Assembly (NCBI GenBank): GCA_964352625.1
Contig: CAYGSD010000004.1
Location: 62,001 to 126,000, forward strand
Source of the DNA: JAAEPI01 sp964352625
GTDB lineage: Bacteria; Bacteroidota; Bacteroidia; Cytophagales; Cyclobacteriaceae
Length of the DNA: 64,000 nt
Direction of reading: 5' to 3'
Shown here: positions 16,321 through 25,784 of the stretch, piece by piece
Numbering within the stretch: the stretch's first letter is position 1
Layout of the letters: each line of letters opens with the position of its first letter
Notes under the pieces: generated by a model
What the model was told of the DNA's origin: nothing
What the model saw: the letters and a program-made list of their open reading frames with translations, nothing else
Database searches by the model: none
Position numbers and translations under genes: made by a program

Positions 16321-17892
16321 ATGAATAAGCCCATATATTTTTTGCTGACATTGACCGCCCTGCTCATTGCCTGTGGCAAAGAAGAAGTCGATGATCCAGA
16401 TGTAGAATTTTCTGCGACAGTTCAAATTACTCCATCCACATCCAATGTTTCTGAAGATGCAGGTTCTGCAAGTTTCACAATTACGCTGAGCGAAACCAAT
16501 ACCTCAGGTAGTACCCTTAGTATTCCTTTCTCGGTCTCAGGAACTGCTACCGAGTCAAGTGATTTCACAATTGACAGCAGCCCGGTGACCATAGCAATTA
16601 ATCAGAAATCCGCTACTGTCGATCTGGATATCATGGATGACTCAGATGAGGAATCAAACGAAACATTGATTCTTACCCTAGGAAATTTACCTGACGGGAT
16701 TACTGCAGGCACCAACTCGTCGGCGAGTATTACCATCACTGATAATGATGCAGGTTCAAGTGGGAATTTTGAGATATTTTTTGGCGCAACCGGGTCAAGC
16801 AGTTTGACACTGGATAGCTGGACTGATCAAGGGGCAGATGGCTATGTAGTCTTGATTAATACTGAAGATAGTTTCCTGAATTTAACCAATGGAGACACTC
16901 CTTATGCAAGCTCTACCTACGTAGGCCATGGCCAACAAATTATCTTTGCTGCAACCACGATTTCAGCGGCACAGGCTACTCTCCTAGAGTCTGGTCAGGA
17001 ATATTTCTTCAAAGTGGTTCCTTATACTGGAAGCTACGTTTATGATAATTCTTTGAGTACCGATTCAAATACTCCTAGTGATTGTACGACTACAAGTACC
17101 ACCGAAGGTCAAGTGTGCTTTTCGTATTCTGCGACAGTCCGTACCATTTCATCCAATCAATTGGCGAACCATGCAGTAGGCAATTTTCCAAATGCAGTTC
17201 CAACTGCCACCATGGTGACCAGGGAACTCGATCTTACTCCGGCACCAGCCAATGGTTTGACGTACTTATACAGTGAATTAGGGATGCCTACTCCGTCTCG
17301 GGCGTTTTGGAAATTCGGGATAATGTCAAACGGCGTGGAGTATCATCCTATGGGCCTTCAGCCTTGGGAGAACCCAGAAACCAACGAGCAAAACTGGGCA
17401 TGGCAGGCCAAAGTAACAGAGCAGAACGAAACAAATTTGGACGCTTACGGAGCGCATGTCACAAGTCAGGGTAACTATCACTACCACGGCGATATCATTG
17501 GTTTGGCAGATGAAGACGGCACACGTCATTCCCCACTTTATGGATTCGCAGGAGATGGATTCCCAATCTATTATAAGTATGGTTACACAGTTGCCAATGA
17601 TCCGACTAGTGCGATCAAAGAACTGAAATCGAGTTACAAGCTTAAGACAGGCGCAAGGACGGGTACGGGAACTGCTGGAGAGGACTACCCCGGGGGAGAT
17701 TATGACGGCACGTACATTCAGGATTTTGAGTATGAAGAAAACCTTGGAGACTTGGATGAATGCAACGGTCGAACAGGAATCACCCCTGAATTTCCAGATG
17801 GTACATACTATTATGTGATTACATCTGATTTCCCCGTTGCTCCTAATTGCTTTTATGGAACACCAGCAGCAGATTGGCAGATTGGTAATTAG
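16321..17892 (+). CDS. Calx-beta/YHYH domain lipoprotein (paralogue 2)
   Basis: 523 residues. MNKPIYFLLTLTALLIACGK is a lipoprotein signal. A Calx-beta domain (about residues 35-145) includes VSEDAGSASFTITLSETNTS and ends in ITITDNDAG. A middle segment of roughly 100 residues, absent from paralogue 1, precedes the YHYH domain with NYHYHGDIIGLADEDG near residue 387 and GFAGDGFPIYYKYG. Both paralogues end with a near-identical YYVIT(S/E)DFP...C(F)xGTP pattern. Function unknown; probably surface- or periplasm-facing and anchored by lipid. Confidence 0.9.
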   Translation: MNKPIYFLLTLTALLIACGKEEVDDPDVEFSATVQITPSTSNVSEDAGSASFTITLSETNTSGSTLSIPFSVSGTATESSDFTIDSSPVTIAINQKSATVDLDIMDDSDEESNETLILTLGNLPDGITAGTNSSASITITDNDAGSSGNFEIFFGATGSSSLTLDSWTDQGADGYVVLINTEDSFLNLTNGDTPYASSTYVGHGQQIIFAATTISAAQATLLESGQEYFFKVVPYTGSYVYDNSLSTDSNTPSDCTTTSTTEGQVCFSYSATVRTISSNQLANHAVGNFPNAVPTATMVTRELDLTPAPANGLTYLYSELGMPTPSRAFWKFGIMSNGVEYHPMGLQPWENPETNEQNWAWQAKVTEQNETNLDAYGAHVTSQGNYHYHGDIIGLADEDGTRHSPLYGFAGDGFPIYYKYGYTVANDPTSAIKELKSSYKLKTGARTGTGTAGEDYPGGDYDGTYIQDFEYEENLGDLDECNGRTGITPEFPDGTYYYVITSDFPVAPNCFYGTPAADWQIGN

Positions 17893-17932
17893 AAGACTTC
17901 TAGTGAGTGATGCTCTACCGGCTATGGGCCCT

Positions 17933-17962
17933 GCGATCCCGACAAGTCGGGATCGCTTTTTT
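17933..17962 (+). terminator. Rho-independent terminator
   Basis: GCGATCCCGAC pairs with GTCGGGATCGC over a two-base loop and is followed by six T. It ends the second YHYH gene. Confidence 0.94.
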
Positions 17963-18003
17963 ATTGCGGTTTCTTCCTTCTAACTTTAAGAAAATTCGAA
18001 ACG

Positions 18004-19311
18004 TTGAAGCAATCCTCTAATCCCGTAAACATTCTTTTTGTATCACTTTCCGCGCTGATCACGGACATAGCTTGGCGCTGCAAACAGGAGGGGCACTCTG
18101 TCAAATATTACATCGATGAGGCGCCTGAGAAGGAGATTGGAGATGGATTTGTTGATAAGGTGGACGACTGGGAAGCCGAAGTGGAATGGGCAGACTTGAT
18201 CGTCTTTGATGACGTACTCGGGCAGGGTGATAAAGCTGAGGCACTGAGAAAGAAGGGGAAATTTGTAGTCGGTGGGTCGGCCTATACCGACAAGCTGGAG
18301 GATGATCGATCATTCGGGCAGGCAGAACTAAAGAAGCATAAAGTGAACATTCTCACCTACCATGAATTCACCTCCTTCGATGCAGGTATTGAGCATATTA
18401 GAACCCATCCTGGTAAGTATGTACTCAAGCCTTCGGGAGAGGCACAAAACATCAAACGTTTGCTCTTCGTGGGAATGGAAGAAGACGGGAGCGATGTACT
18501 TAGAATATTGCAGGCCTACAAAAATTCCTGGAGCGATGAGGTCAAAGTATATCAACTTCAGAAGAAGGTAGACAGTGGTGTGGAGATTGGGATTGGGGCG
18601 TTTTTTAATGGGAAGGAATTCATCTATCCGATCAACATTAATTTTGAACACAAGAAACTTTTCCCGGGAGAGCTTGGTGTAGCTACTGGCGAAATGGGCA
18701 CGAGCATGTTCTGGTCTGGCCCCAATAAAATATTCAATTCTACTCTGAAAAAAATGGAGCCGACACTGGCCAAGGAAGGCTATGTGGGCTACATCGATGT
18801 GAACTGTATTGTAAATGGCAATGGCATTTATCCGCTTGAATTCACCTCAAGATTTGGATATCCCACGATCTCAATTCAGGCCGAAAGTATGCTCATGCCC
18901 ATTGGTGATTTTCTTTATCAGCTGGCAAGGGGAGAAAAAATTAACCTGAAAGTGAAGAGTGGTTTCCAGGTGGGAGCGAGGATTGTCGTTCCTCCATTTC
19001 CTTACAAGGACGCCAAAACTTTCGAAGCTTTTTCACGCGATGCGGCGATTGTTTTCAAAAAGAAAACACTTGAGGGCATTCACATAGAAGATGTGAAATT
19101 GGTCAATAATGAATGGCTGATCACTGGTCAGACCGGGGTGGCTCTTATCGTGACCGGCATGGCGCTGACCATGCGGCAAGCGCAGCAACAGCTCTACTCC
19201 CGAATCAAGAATATCCTTATCCCAAACATGTACTACCGCACCGACATTGGGAACAGATGGTACGAGGATAGCGATAAACTCCAAGCTTGGGGATATTTAC
19301 GGGAGTCTTAA
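18004..19311 (+). CDS. ATP-grasp ligase, PurD-like
   Basis: 435 residues with a TTG start; no ATG lies near the N-terminus. After an N-terminal Rossmann-like part (NILFVSLSALITDIAWRC), KYVLKPSGEAQN near residues 139-150 is the ATP-grasp nucleotide segment, and YPLEFTSRFGYPTIS near 278-292 is the Glu/Arg motif shared with phosphoribosylamine-glycine ligase. The family joins a carboxylate to an amine using ATP. Divergence and context argue against the purine enzyme: it converges, with overlapping stops, on an operon of two racemases, an M20 hydrolase and an acetyltransferase. The substrate is unknown, perhaps an amino acid. Confidence 0.8.
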   Translation: MKQSSNPVNILFVSLSALITDIAWRCKQEGHSVKYYIDEAPEKEIGDGFVDKVDDWEAEVEWADLIVFDDVLGQGDKAEALRKKGKFVVGGSAYTDKLEDDRSFGQAELKKHKVNILTYHEFTSFDAGIEHIRTHPGKYVLKPSGEAQNIKRLLFVGMEEDGSDVLRILQAYKNSWSDEVKVYQLQKKVDSGVEIGIGAFFNGKEFIYPININFEHKKLFPGELGVATGEMGTSMFWSGPNKIFNSTLKKMEPTLAKEGYVGYIDVNCIVNGNGIYPLEFTSRFGYPTISIQAESMLMPIGDFLYQLARGEKINLKVKSGFQVGARIVVPPFPYKDAKTFEAFSRDAAIVFKKKTLEGIHIEDVKLVNNEWLITGQTGVALIVTGMALTMRQAQQQLYSRIKNILIPNMYYRTDIGNRWYEDSDKLQAWGYLRES

Positions 19312-20378
19312 ACCACCCTCTTTTCGATGTAATCCGAATTGAAAAGTGTAAGCGCGCCCATGTATTTCAATTTGAAGGAAATGAGGTCACCAACTTTATA
19401 AGATCCACTTTTTTCTCCGAGATCTACGATAAGCATATCAGAGCTGGCACCACCCAGCTCGATGGAATCATCTTCCGGAATCAGAAACTCTTCGGCCACA
19501 TCCAAGAGCCCAATGTCCAAGATCGCACGATAGGACTTTTTGCCATAGTCTTCTTCATTGATCTCGAACGTCTCGCCCGAAGGGTTAGACTCCAACTGAC
19601 CCGTTGGTATTTTGGGTTTTTCTGTGATCTCAATAATCTCAGCAAATAGCCTAAAAACGTCTGCCTCCATGCCCTCAAACACAGTTTGGTTGACTATGTC
19701 CGCTCCGAAAAAGAGTGTTTCACCCACTCTGAAGTGATTTATTCCATCTGGGATTTGATGGCGAAAGACCAGCGGGATTACCACGGAGGTGCCCCCTGTG
19801 ACCCACGGTATCTCTCGCTTGAATTTTGCTTCTATTAGTTGCTTATACAAGCTTAGCTGAATGAGTTTGTCCTCTGATGGCATGACTCCATAGAGGCAAT
19901 TTAGGTTCGCCCCGATCCCGGTGACTTTGATGTTTGGCAACTCAAAAATGGATTCGTAAAAGTCCATTAGGTGCTCACCCATGATGCCTTCTCTGAGGTC
20001 ACCAAGTTCTATCATTATAATGACCTTATGCAATTTGTTCTGCTTCACAGCCTCATCCGAAATCCATTTGATCGTTCCATATTCGGTATTGAAACTGGCA
20101 TCTGCGTATTTCACTAGATTTGCAATGCTACGCTTGGCAGGTGGCTTGATGTAAACAGTATCAATATTCGGATCAATTTTCTTTATGGTTCTTAGGTTAC
20201 TAATCCTTGAATCACAGATTTCTTTTGGTCCCAGTTTTATTAGCTCTGTCAGGTATTTCTCATTGCCACAGAGCAGCTTGGATACCACGGCCCACTCAAT
20301 TTTATGATCCTTGAAAAGGGTGTCCAAAAAGTGATAATTGTGCGCGAGCTTGTCTTTGTATAATTCTATGAAAGCCAT
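19308..20378 (-). CDS. Alanine/ornithine-racemase-family PLP enzyme (Orr-like)
   Basis: 356 residues from the ATG at 20378, two bases after the alanine racemase stop; a TTG six bases earlier is possible. Fold-type III PLP protein: AVVSKLLCGN holds the PLP Lys (about residue 37), and TGGTSVVIPL near 192-201 and HFRVGETLFFG near 213-223 match the phosphate-binding region of the Orr family. These racemise alanine, ornithine or related amino acids. It lies last in the operon and overlaps the stop of the convergent ATP-grasp gene. Confidence 0.83.
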   Translation of the reverse strand: MAFIELYKDKLAHNYHFLDTLFKDHKIEWAVVSKLLCGNEKYLTELIKLGPKEICDSRISNLRTIKKIDPNIDTVYIKPPAKRSIANLVKYADASFNTEYGTIKWISDEAVKQNKLHKVIIMIELGDLREGIMGEHLMDFYESIFELPNIKVTGIGANLNCLYGVMPSEDKLIQLSLYKQLIEAKFKREIPWVTGGTSVVIPLVFRHQIPDGINHFRVGETLFFGADIVNQTVFEGMEADVFRLFAEIIEITEKPKIPTGQLESNPSGETFEINEEDYGKKSYRAILDIGLLDVAEEFLIPEDDSIELGGASSDMLIVDLGEKSGSYKVGDLISFKLKYMGALTLFNSDYIEKRVV

Positions 20379-20380
20379 AT

Positions 20381-21532
20381 TCAAGTTACCTTTCTTGGTA
20401 TTTTAGATGGAAGACGAGTAAGTAGTTCGTAATTCAGTTGATCGCTGAGTTCACTAAATGATGACACACTTATTTCTGCATCTCCATGCTTCCCGATAAG
20501 TATGACAGGGTCACCGATTTTCACCTCAGGCACATCGGTCACATCGATGGCCATGTTGTTCATATTCACAATGCCGATGACGGGAACCCGAATGCCACCA
20601 ACGATGACACGTCCTTGGTTACTCAACGATCGACTGAATCCATGCGAATAGCCAACCGGAACAATCGCGATCTGCATATCGCGCTGCGCTTGGTAGGTGG
20701 TTCCGTATCCAATGAATTCGCCCATAGCCACCTCCTTCAGATTCATTACGGAGGTTTTCCACTCTATCACCCTTCTTAGTGGGTCTTCTTTGTTTTCCTT
20801 CCCCTTGAGAAAATCAATGAAAATTTCCCTACTTGGCCAGAAGCCATATTGAAGTATGCCGATTCTGACCATGTCGAAATGCATATCCGGTAGGCGAATG
20901 CTCGCCGCTGAACAGCATGTGTGTTTTGTCTGAGCCACCACTCCCATGGATTCCAAAGCACTTGTCATTTCCATGAATTGATCTTTTTGGCTTTGAATTC
21001 GCAAGTAATTAGCGATGCTTTCTGCACCTGCAAAATGGGTACATATCCCTTCTACAATCAGGTGATCAGTATTGTCAAGCACGCTTTGAACCAACCGCTC
21101 AAGATGTGTCGGCCCAAAACCTGTTCTGTTCATTCCGGTTTCCAGCTCGATGTGAATGCGGGCTTTTTTAGTAAGCGATCGAGCTTTCTGAATTGCTGCT
21201 GACAACCGTTCAAAATCAAAAACGAAGAATGAAATGTCATTCTCAATGACCCAAGGCATATCTTCTGAGTCCAGAAATCCCATGATCATTATTTCTGTTG
21301 AATTATTGCGTTTGGCTTCAAAGACCTCTCGAGCTTCGTCGGCGCTATGGACTGAGAAATGATCTAGGCCCTGAGATTCCGCCATCGGTATAAATTCATT
21401 TATGCCATGTCCGTAGGCATTGCCCTTTACCACAGAAGATATTCGCACCTCTGGTGGAAAGAAACCACGCAAGAAGGCAAGGTTGGTGGCAAAAGACGCC
21501 TCGCTGATCGTTATGTTAGAGGTGCTAGCCAT
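20381..21532 (-). CDS. alr: Alanine racemase
   Basis: 383 residues. The PLP lysine is Lys36 in SSVVKGNAYGHG; the catalytic Tyr lies in IGYGTTYQAQRD; the C-terminal beta domain ends with the family signature NYELLTRLPSKIPR. It converts L- to D-alanine for peptidoglycan, though close relatives use serine or other amino acids. The start overlaps the upstream M20 gene by eight bases. Being beside a second racemase and a ligase, it may serve a dedicated pathway; whether another alr exists in the genome cannot be seen here. Confidence 0.9.
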   Translation of the reverse strand: MASTSNITISEASFATNLAFLRGFFPPEVRISSVVKGNAYGHGINEFIPMAESQGLDHFSVHSADEAREVFEAKRNNSTEIMIMGFLDSEDMPWVIENDISFFVFDFERLSAAIQKARSLTKKARIHIELETGMNRTGFGPTHLERLVQSVLDNTDHLIVEGICTHFAGAESIANYLRIQSQKDQFMEMTSALESMGVVAQTKHTCCSAASIRLPDMHFDMVRIGILQYGFWPSREIFIDFLKGKENKEDPLRRVIEWKTSVMNLKEVAMGEFIGYGTTYQAQRDMQIAIVPVGYSHGFSRSLSNQGRVIVGGIRVPVIGIVNMNNMAIDVTDVPEVKIGDPVILIGKHGDAEISVSSFSELSDQLNYELLTRLPSKIPRKVT

Positions 21533-22649
21533 TGAGTGCTTTGTGTAATATGCTGATGAACATTTTAGATCCGGTATCGATTAGGTCGTCAGGAAAATCG
21601 TAATCAGGGTTGTGAAGTGCAGGGTGGTTTTCACCAGCACCTATACCGAACATCGCCCCTCGGAATTTTTCAGTAAACAGGCCAAAATCTTCACCCCATT
21701 TGAAGGGTGTGGCTTTTTCATGAATAGGCAAGTTATTTTCCTTAGCTGCTTCGCGAATGATATCCGTAGCGGATGCGTCATTCTGATTAGAAGAAAATTC
21801 TTCCGTCCAGGAAATCTCTGAAGTCAATTCATACTTTTTCGCAATCGCATCTATCTTATTCACACAAGCCGAACTAAGCTCATTCATGACTTGATTGCTC
21901 CAGGTGCGAATGGTGTAATGAACCTCGCCATGACCGGCGGATACTCCGTAGGATTTCTCTCCCATGCTAATGAAGACGGGAGTGGTCAGGGCAAAGTCAT
22001 CTCTTTCGGGATTTGGCTTGCTAATGTCGGCAAAGAATTGGATGAGGTCCGATACGGCAAGAGCCGGATTGATGCCCAACTCTGGCTCAGCGGCATGGGA
22101 AGTTTTGCCATTTAGTTTAATGATAATGCTTTTCACCGCTGGCGTAAACGCCCCTTCTTTCACTACTACCTGATGAAGTGGGAAGCCTGGTACATTGTGA
22201 AGCGCGAAAACAACATCTGGATTGAAATCAAACGCCTCATCGGAAAGCACGTCCTTAGCGCCATGTCCGTTTTCTTCCGCGGGTTGCCAAAGCAATGCAA
22301 CTTGACCTTTTCCTAATGGATTTTCCACAAGGTATTGGGCTACCACCGTCATGATCGTGGTATGTCCATCGTGACCACACTTGTGTGATACTCCATCTGT
22401 AATAGACCTATGCTGGAAGGTATTTATTTCTTGAATGGGCAGGGCATCTGTGTCACAGCGAAGCAGGATTGTTTTTCCTTTTTCCTTTCCGGAAAAAGTT
22501 GCCATGACCCCCGTGTGACCAATTTTTTTGGCATGATGAACCCCCAGACTTTCAAGGAAGACAAGGATTCTTTTTTGAGTTTCGAATTCCTTAGTGGAGA
22601 GTTCAGGATGCCTATGAAGGTCTTTTCGAAATGCAATGAAGTTTTTCAT
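21525..22649 (-). CDS. M20 family amidohydrolase/peptidase
   Basis: 374 residues from the ATG at 22649, which makes a four-base ATGA overlap with the GNAT gene; an upstream GTG/ATG would overlap by 19. FRKDLHRHPELSTKEF at the start, CGHDGHTTIM near residues 90-99 and WQPAEENGHGAKD near 119-131 carry the metal ligands of the M20D (hippurate hydrolase/HipO, IAA-amino acid hydrolase) group. The family releases an amino acid from an N-acyl or dipeptide substrate. Its position between the acetyltransferase and racemases suggests N-acyl amino acid processing. Confidence 0.9.
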   Translation of the reverse strand: MKNFIAFRKDLHRHPELSTKEFETQKRILVFLESLGVHHAKKIGHTGVMATFSGKEKGKTILLRCDTDALPIQEINTFQHRSITDGVSHKCGHDGHTTIMTVVAQYLVENPLGKGQVALLWQPAEENGHGAKDVLSDEAFDFNPDVVFALHNVPGFPLHQVVVKEGAFTPAVKSIIIKLNGKTSHAAEPELGINPALAVSDLIQFFADISKPNPERDDFALTTPVFISMGEKSYGVSAGHGEVHYTIRTWSNQVMNELSSACVNKIDAIAKKYELTSEISWTEEFSSNQNDASATDIIREAAKENNLPIHEKATPFKWGEDFGLFTEKFRGAMFGIGAGENHPALHNPDYDFPDDLIDTGSKMFISILHKALNG

Positions 22650-23089
22650 GATTCCCGTTTCCATCTCATTTCAAGGTATTTATTGTCAAACCCGAGTTTT
22701 TCGTAAAGAAATTTTGCAGGGTTATCCGGCTCCACGTGCAAGGCAATATCACCGGAAGTTTCTTTCATTGCGTGTTGCATGAGTCGCTTACCAAGGCCTT
22801 TTCCTCGCTGGTTTTTGTGAATAGCGATGTAGACGAGAATATTGCTGGGAATATATCCGTCCATTCCGGTACGATTCAGGATGGTGGCACCCACTATTTG
22901 TCCTTCTTCCTGAGCCAACAAAATGAGTCCGCCCGGGTGGCTTCCGGTTTGTAAGGCATACTCAATACACTTGAGTATATCTTCTTTCTTGTCACCGTAC
23001 TCCTCCAAATGAGTAAATAAAAAATTTGCTATTCGCTCTCGCTCTATCATGCCCACGGTCATAGCCGGGGTATATTTTATGATTTCCAT
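22646..23089 (-). CDS. GNAT family N-acetyltransferase
   Basis: 147 residues. LVYIAIHKNQRGKGLGKRLMQHAM near residues 85-108 is the acetyl-CoA binding motif (Q/R-x-x-G-x-G/A) of the GNAT fold, and FLYEKLGFDNKYLEMRW is the closing motif. It transfers acetyl from acetyl-CoA to an amine; the substrate is unknown, plausibly an amino acid given the operon. It starts six bases after the symporter stop and overlaps the M20 gene by four. Confidence 0.87.
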   Translation of the reverse strand: MEIIKYTPAMTVGMIERERIANFLFTHLEEYGDKKEDILKCIEYALQTGSHPGGLILLAQEEGQIVGATILNRTGMDGYIPSNILVYIAIHKNQRGKGLGKRLMQHAMKETSGDIALHVEPDNPAKFLYEKLGFDNKYLEMRWKRES

Positions 23090-23095
23090 GTTGTT

Positions 23096-24514
23096 TTATT
23101 TTTTGTGTTTGGCCAATAGTATGAAGAGGGTGAGACCTGCCAGAATCCCATAAAGGTTAGGGTCAAACCCTAAGAAATTAATGTTAAGTAGAGTCAGTGT
23201 GGTGGTGACTGCTCCTCCAGCGATCATTGCAGCAAAAGCACCCTGAGGTGTGGATTTCTTCCAATAGAATGCCCCTATGATAGGTACGAGGAGGCCTGAG
23301 ACCATGAAAGCGTAGGAGAAAAGCATGGCCTCTAATACGTTTTCTAGTGCAAGTGCAATTAGCAATGCCACGACACCAATACCCAGCGTGGCTAGTTGAG
23401 AATGGCGAAGCGATTTTTTGTCCATCTCCTCAGTAGGCGGTTTCAATCCTAAAATGTCGGTAAGGAAGGAGCCAGAACTGGCCATGAGGCAGCTATCGGC
23501 GGTGGACATCACCGCTGAAAAGTAGGCTGCTAATACGAGTCCCATCAATCCGTGGGGAAGGACAGTCCTAAGCAAAATCGGGAGGCCGAGTTCACTATCA
23601 ATGGTTGTTCCGGCAAGAATTCCTACCTCGGCGAAGACCCCCTGATCAAGAGCTACTTTTGCAAACATGCCTAGTATTACTCCCAGAAAGGCCATGATTG
23701 GCCACTCAAAAAGCCCTGCAATGAACCAGGCTTTTTTAGCTTCTTTTTCTCCTCGACTTGCAAAAATTCTTTGATAGAGCGTCATGCCAACAAACCAAAT
23801 GGGAATGATTGTAATGGCCCAGTTTATTAGTTGTTTGGTACTGACATTCGTAAGTGAAAGCATTTCCTCGCTCAGCACAGTTTCGATGACAGACCATCCT
23901 CCGATTGCAGAATAGGCAAAGGGAATGCCTGCAAATAGCAGCCCCGCCATCAAGATGATCCATTGGAAAGTATCAGTGTAGATCACGGCTTTTAGTCCAC
24001 CCAGAATGGTATAGCCAATGGCGACAACTCCCATGATAAGCACGGCATATTGGAAGGAAATGTCTGGGAATGTGCCGGCAGCCAACTTAGCACCTGCTAT
24101 GATTTGAGAGCTCGTGAAACTGAGATAACCTATAGTAGTGATGATTCCTGCGAGCACTGCCACTTTCGCTCCATAGAAATGCTTGAAGATTTCTGGAAGC
24201 GTAGAAAATTTTCTGATTTGCGGAAGAGCGAACACTTTGGGGATCAATAATACAGCCGCCATCCATGCGCCAATTAAACCAGTGAATAAAAGCCATGATC
24301 CCGAAAGCCCCATCGTGAAACCGAGCCCCCCCAGCCCAATGGAAAACCCTCCGCCCACATCTGTCGCCACTACTGAAAGACCAATGTGCCAGCTACTGAC
24401 ATTTCGCCCAGCTACATAATAGTCGTCTGAGGTTTTATTTTTTCTGTAGAAGTAGAGCCCTACGCCAAATACGAGTAGGACATACACAATGAAAATTAGT
24501 ATATCAAAAATCAC
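23096..24514 (-). CDS. Sodium:solute symporter (SSS family)
   Basis: 472 residues with about thirteen hydrophobic segments. YYVAGRNVSSWHIGLSVVAT near residue 32 and GGLKAVIYTDTFQWIILM near 172 are SSS-family signatures (PutP, SGLT). It imports a solute with sodium; relatives move proline, pantothenate, sugars or peptides. As first gene of the GNAT-M20-alr-orr operon it probably imports the substrate of that pathway, most likely an amino acid derivative. A TACCTTTG box lies about 104 bases upstream. Confidence 0.9.
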   Translation of the reverse strand: MIFDILIFIVYVLLVFGVGLYFYRKNKTSDDYYVAGRNVSSWHIGLSVVATDVGGGFSIGLGGLGFTMGLSGSWLLFTGLIGAWMAAVLLIPKVFALPQIRKFSTLPEIFKHFYGAKVAVLAGIITTIGYLSFTSSQIIAGAKLAAGTFPDISFQYAVLIMGVVAIGYTILGGLKAVIYTDTFQWIILMAGLLFAGIPFAYSAIGGWSVIETVLSEEMLSLTNVSTKQLINWAITIIPIWFVGMTLYQRIFASRGEKEAKKAWFIAGLFEWPIMAFLGVILGMFAKVALDQGVFAEVGILAGTTIDSELGLPILLRTVLPHGLMGLVLAAYFSAVMSTADSCLMASSGSFLTDILGLKPPTEEMDKKSLRHSQLATLGIGVVALLIALALENVLEAMLFSYAFMVSGLLVPIIGAFYWKKSTPQGAFAAMIAGGAVTTTLTLLNINFLGFDPNLYGILAGLTLFILLAKHKK

Positions 24515-24617
24515 AGAGGCCTCCCTTCGTTTGCGCTTAGATGCGACAAAAAGATCGATGAATGTGTGCTCTGGTCTTTCTTAAAGGAGATAAACTAAAT
24601 CCGGGATGATTCGAGCG

Positions 24618-24625
24618 CAAAGGTA
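24618..24625 (-). promoter_or_regulatory. Bacteroidota -7 box (TACCTTTG), minus strand
   Basis: Perfect TAnnTTTG reading leftward toward the symporter operon, leaving a leader of about 95 bases. A TTTG lies upstream but only 14 bases away, shorter than usual. Confidence 0.45.
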
Positions 24626-24689
24626 CGAAAGCCTAGTGCCAAAGTCCAGAATCCATCCAAAGACTTGGCAATCCTATTAAATTGCGTCC

Positions 24690-25784
24690 ATGTCGATCAA
24701 GGTTTTAGTTATTAGTAAGTACAAGAGATTCCACACAGTAAGGCCTGAGGCTGAAATTTTTATTGGGCTCTCTAAGCTGGGATTTGAGGTGCACGTGATG
24801 GGTGGGGAGGGCTCTCCTTATGCTGATCGGTTCCGTGAAAATGGGATCACGTTCATACCTTTTCACCCTAAAGGAAAATTTGATCGAAAGGAAACCACCA
24901 TTATTAGAGATTACATAGTAGAGCATGGCATTCAGGTGATGCACTTGTTCAATACTCAGGCTATTCACAATGGTATACGAGCGGCAAAGGGATTGTCTGT
25001 GAAAGTGGTGCTTTATCGAGGATTTGCAGGACATATTCAGTGGTATGATCCATTGTCTTACATGAAATACCTTCACCCGAGGGTTGACGCCATCTTTTGT
25101 CTCTCTCAAGGAGTGGAGGACTACTTGAAGCGACAAATGGTCTTTGTAAAAAACAAAACCGTGACCATCAACAAAGGCCACAATCCTGATTGGTACGATT
25201 ACGAACCGGCGAATATTCGAGAGGAGTTGGGTATTTCGAAGGACGCCCTGTTATTGATTGATGTAGCGAATAATCGAAAAATGAAGGGCATTCCGTACTT
25301 GATGGAGGCAATGAATTTGTTGCCTGAGGGGCTGGATATTCATGTAATGCTGGTAGGCCGAGACATGGATACACCCGAAAATCGGGGCATTCTTGCGAAA
25401 GGAGCCTATGCGGAAAATGTTCATTTTTTAGGATTCAGAGATGACGTGTTAAATGTGGTTGCAGCTTCCGACTTGTTTGTGCTACCGTCTATCTATGGCG
25501 AGGCAATCACCAAATCTGTTTTGGAAGCAATGTCGATTGGGGTGGGGGCTATCATCAGTGACATCAGCGGTAACGTAGAGTTGGTAGAGCAGGGGGTCAA
25601 TGGATTGATTTTTCCTTCTAAGAATTCCCAGGCTTTAGCGGATGCCATGCTGAAGGTGTACGAAAACCGAGAACTGGTTAAGCAATTCGGAGATAATTCA
25701 AAGAAGCGAATTGAGACGGTATTGAGCAATGAACAAGCCGTGATGAAAACGAAAAAGCTTTACGAGGAATTGGTGGCTAATTAG
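24690..25784 (+). CDS. Glycosyltransferase family 4-like
   Basis: 364 residues with the GT-B fold. The N-terminal half begins VLVISKYKRFHTVRPEAEIF; the C-terminal half has the nucleotide-sugar region LLIDVANNRKMKGIPYLMEAM near residue 187 and the E-x7-E motif in GEAITKSVLEAMSIGVGAI near 270. It transfers a sugar from a nucleotide donor, likely in surface glycan synthesis at the cytoplasmic face. No other glycan gene is adjacent. Its 3' end overlaps the convergent DUF6503 gene by eight bases. Confidence 0.88.
   Translation: MSIKVLVISKYKRFHTVRPEAEIFIGLSKLGFEVHVMGGEGSPYADRFRENGITFIPFHPKGKFDRKETTIIRDYIVEHGIQVMHLFNTQAIHNGIRAAKGLSVKVVLYRGFAGHIQWYDPLSYMKYLHPRVDAIFCLSQGVEDYLKRQMVFVKNKTVTINKGHNPDWYDYEPANIREELGISKDALLLIDVANNRKMKGIPYLMEAMNLLPEGLDIHVMLVGRDMDTPENRGILAKGAYAENVHFLGFRDDVLNVVAASDLFVLPSIYGEAITKSVLEAMSIGVGAIISDISGNVELVEQGVNGLIFPSKNSQALADAMLKVYENRELVKQFGDNSKKRIETVLSNEQAVMKTKKLYEELVAN

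Noticed and set aside
18004..19311. purD (phosphoribosylamine-glycine ligase)
   Set aside because: The ATP-grasp core is PurD-like but the N-terminal domain and neighbours differ and there are no purine genes nearby.
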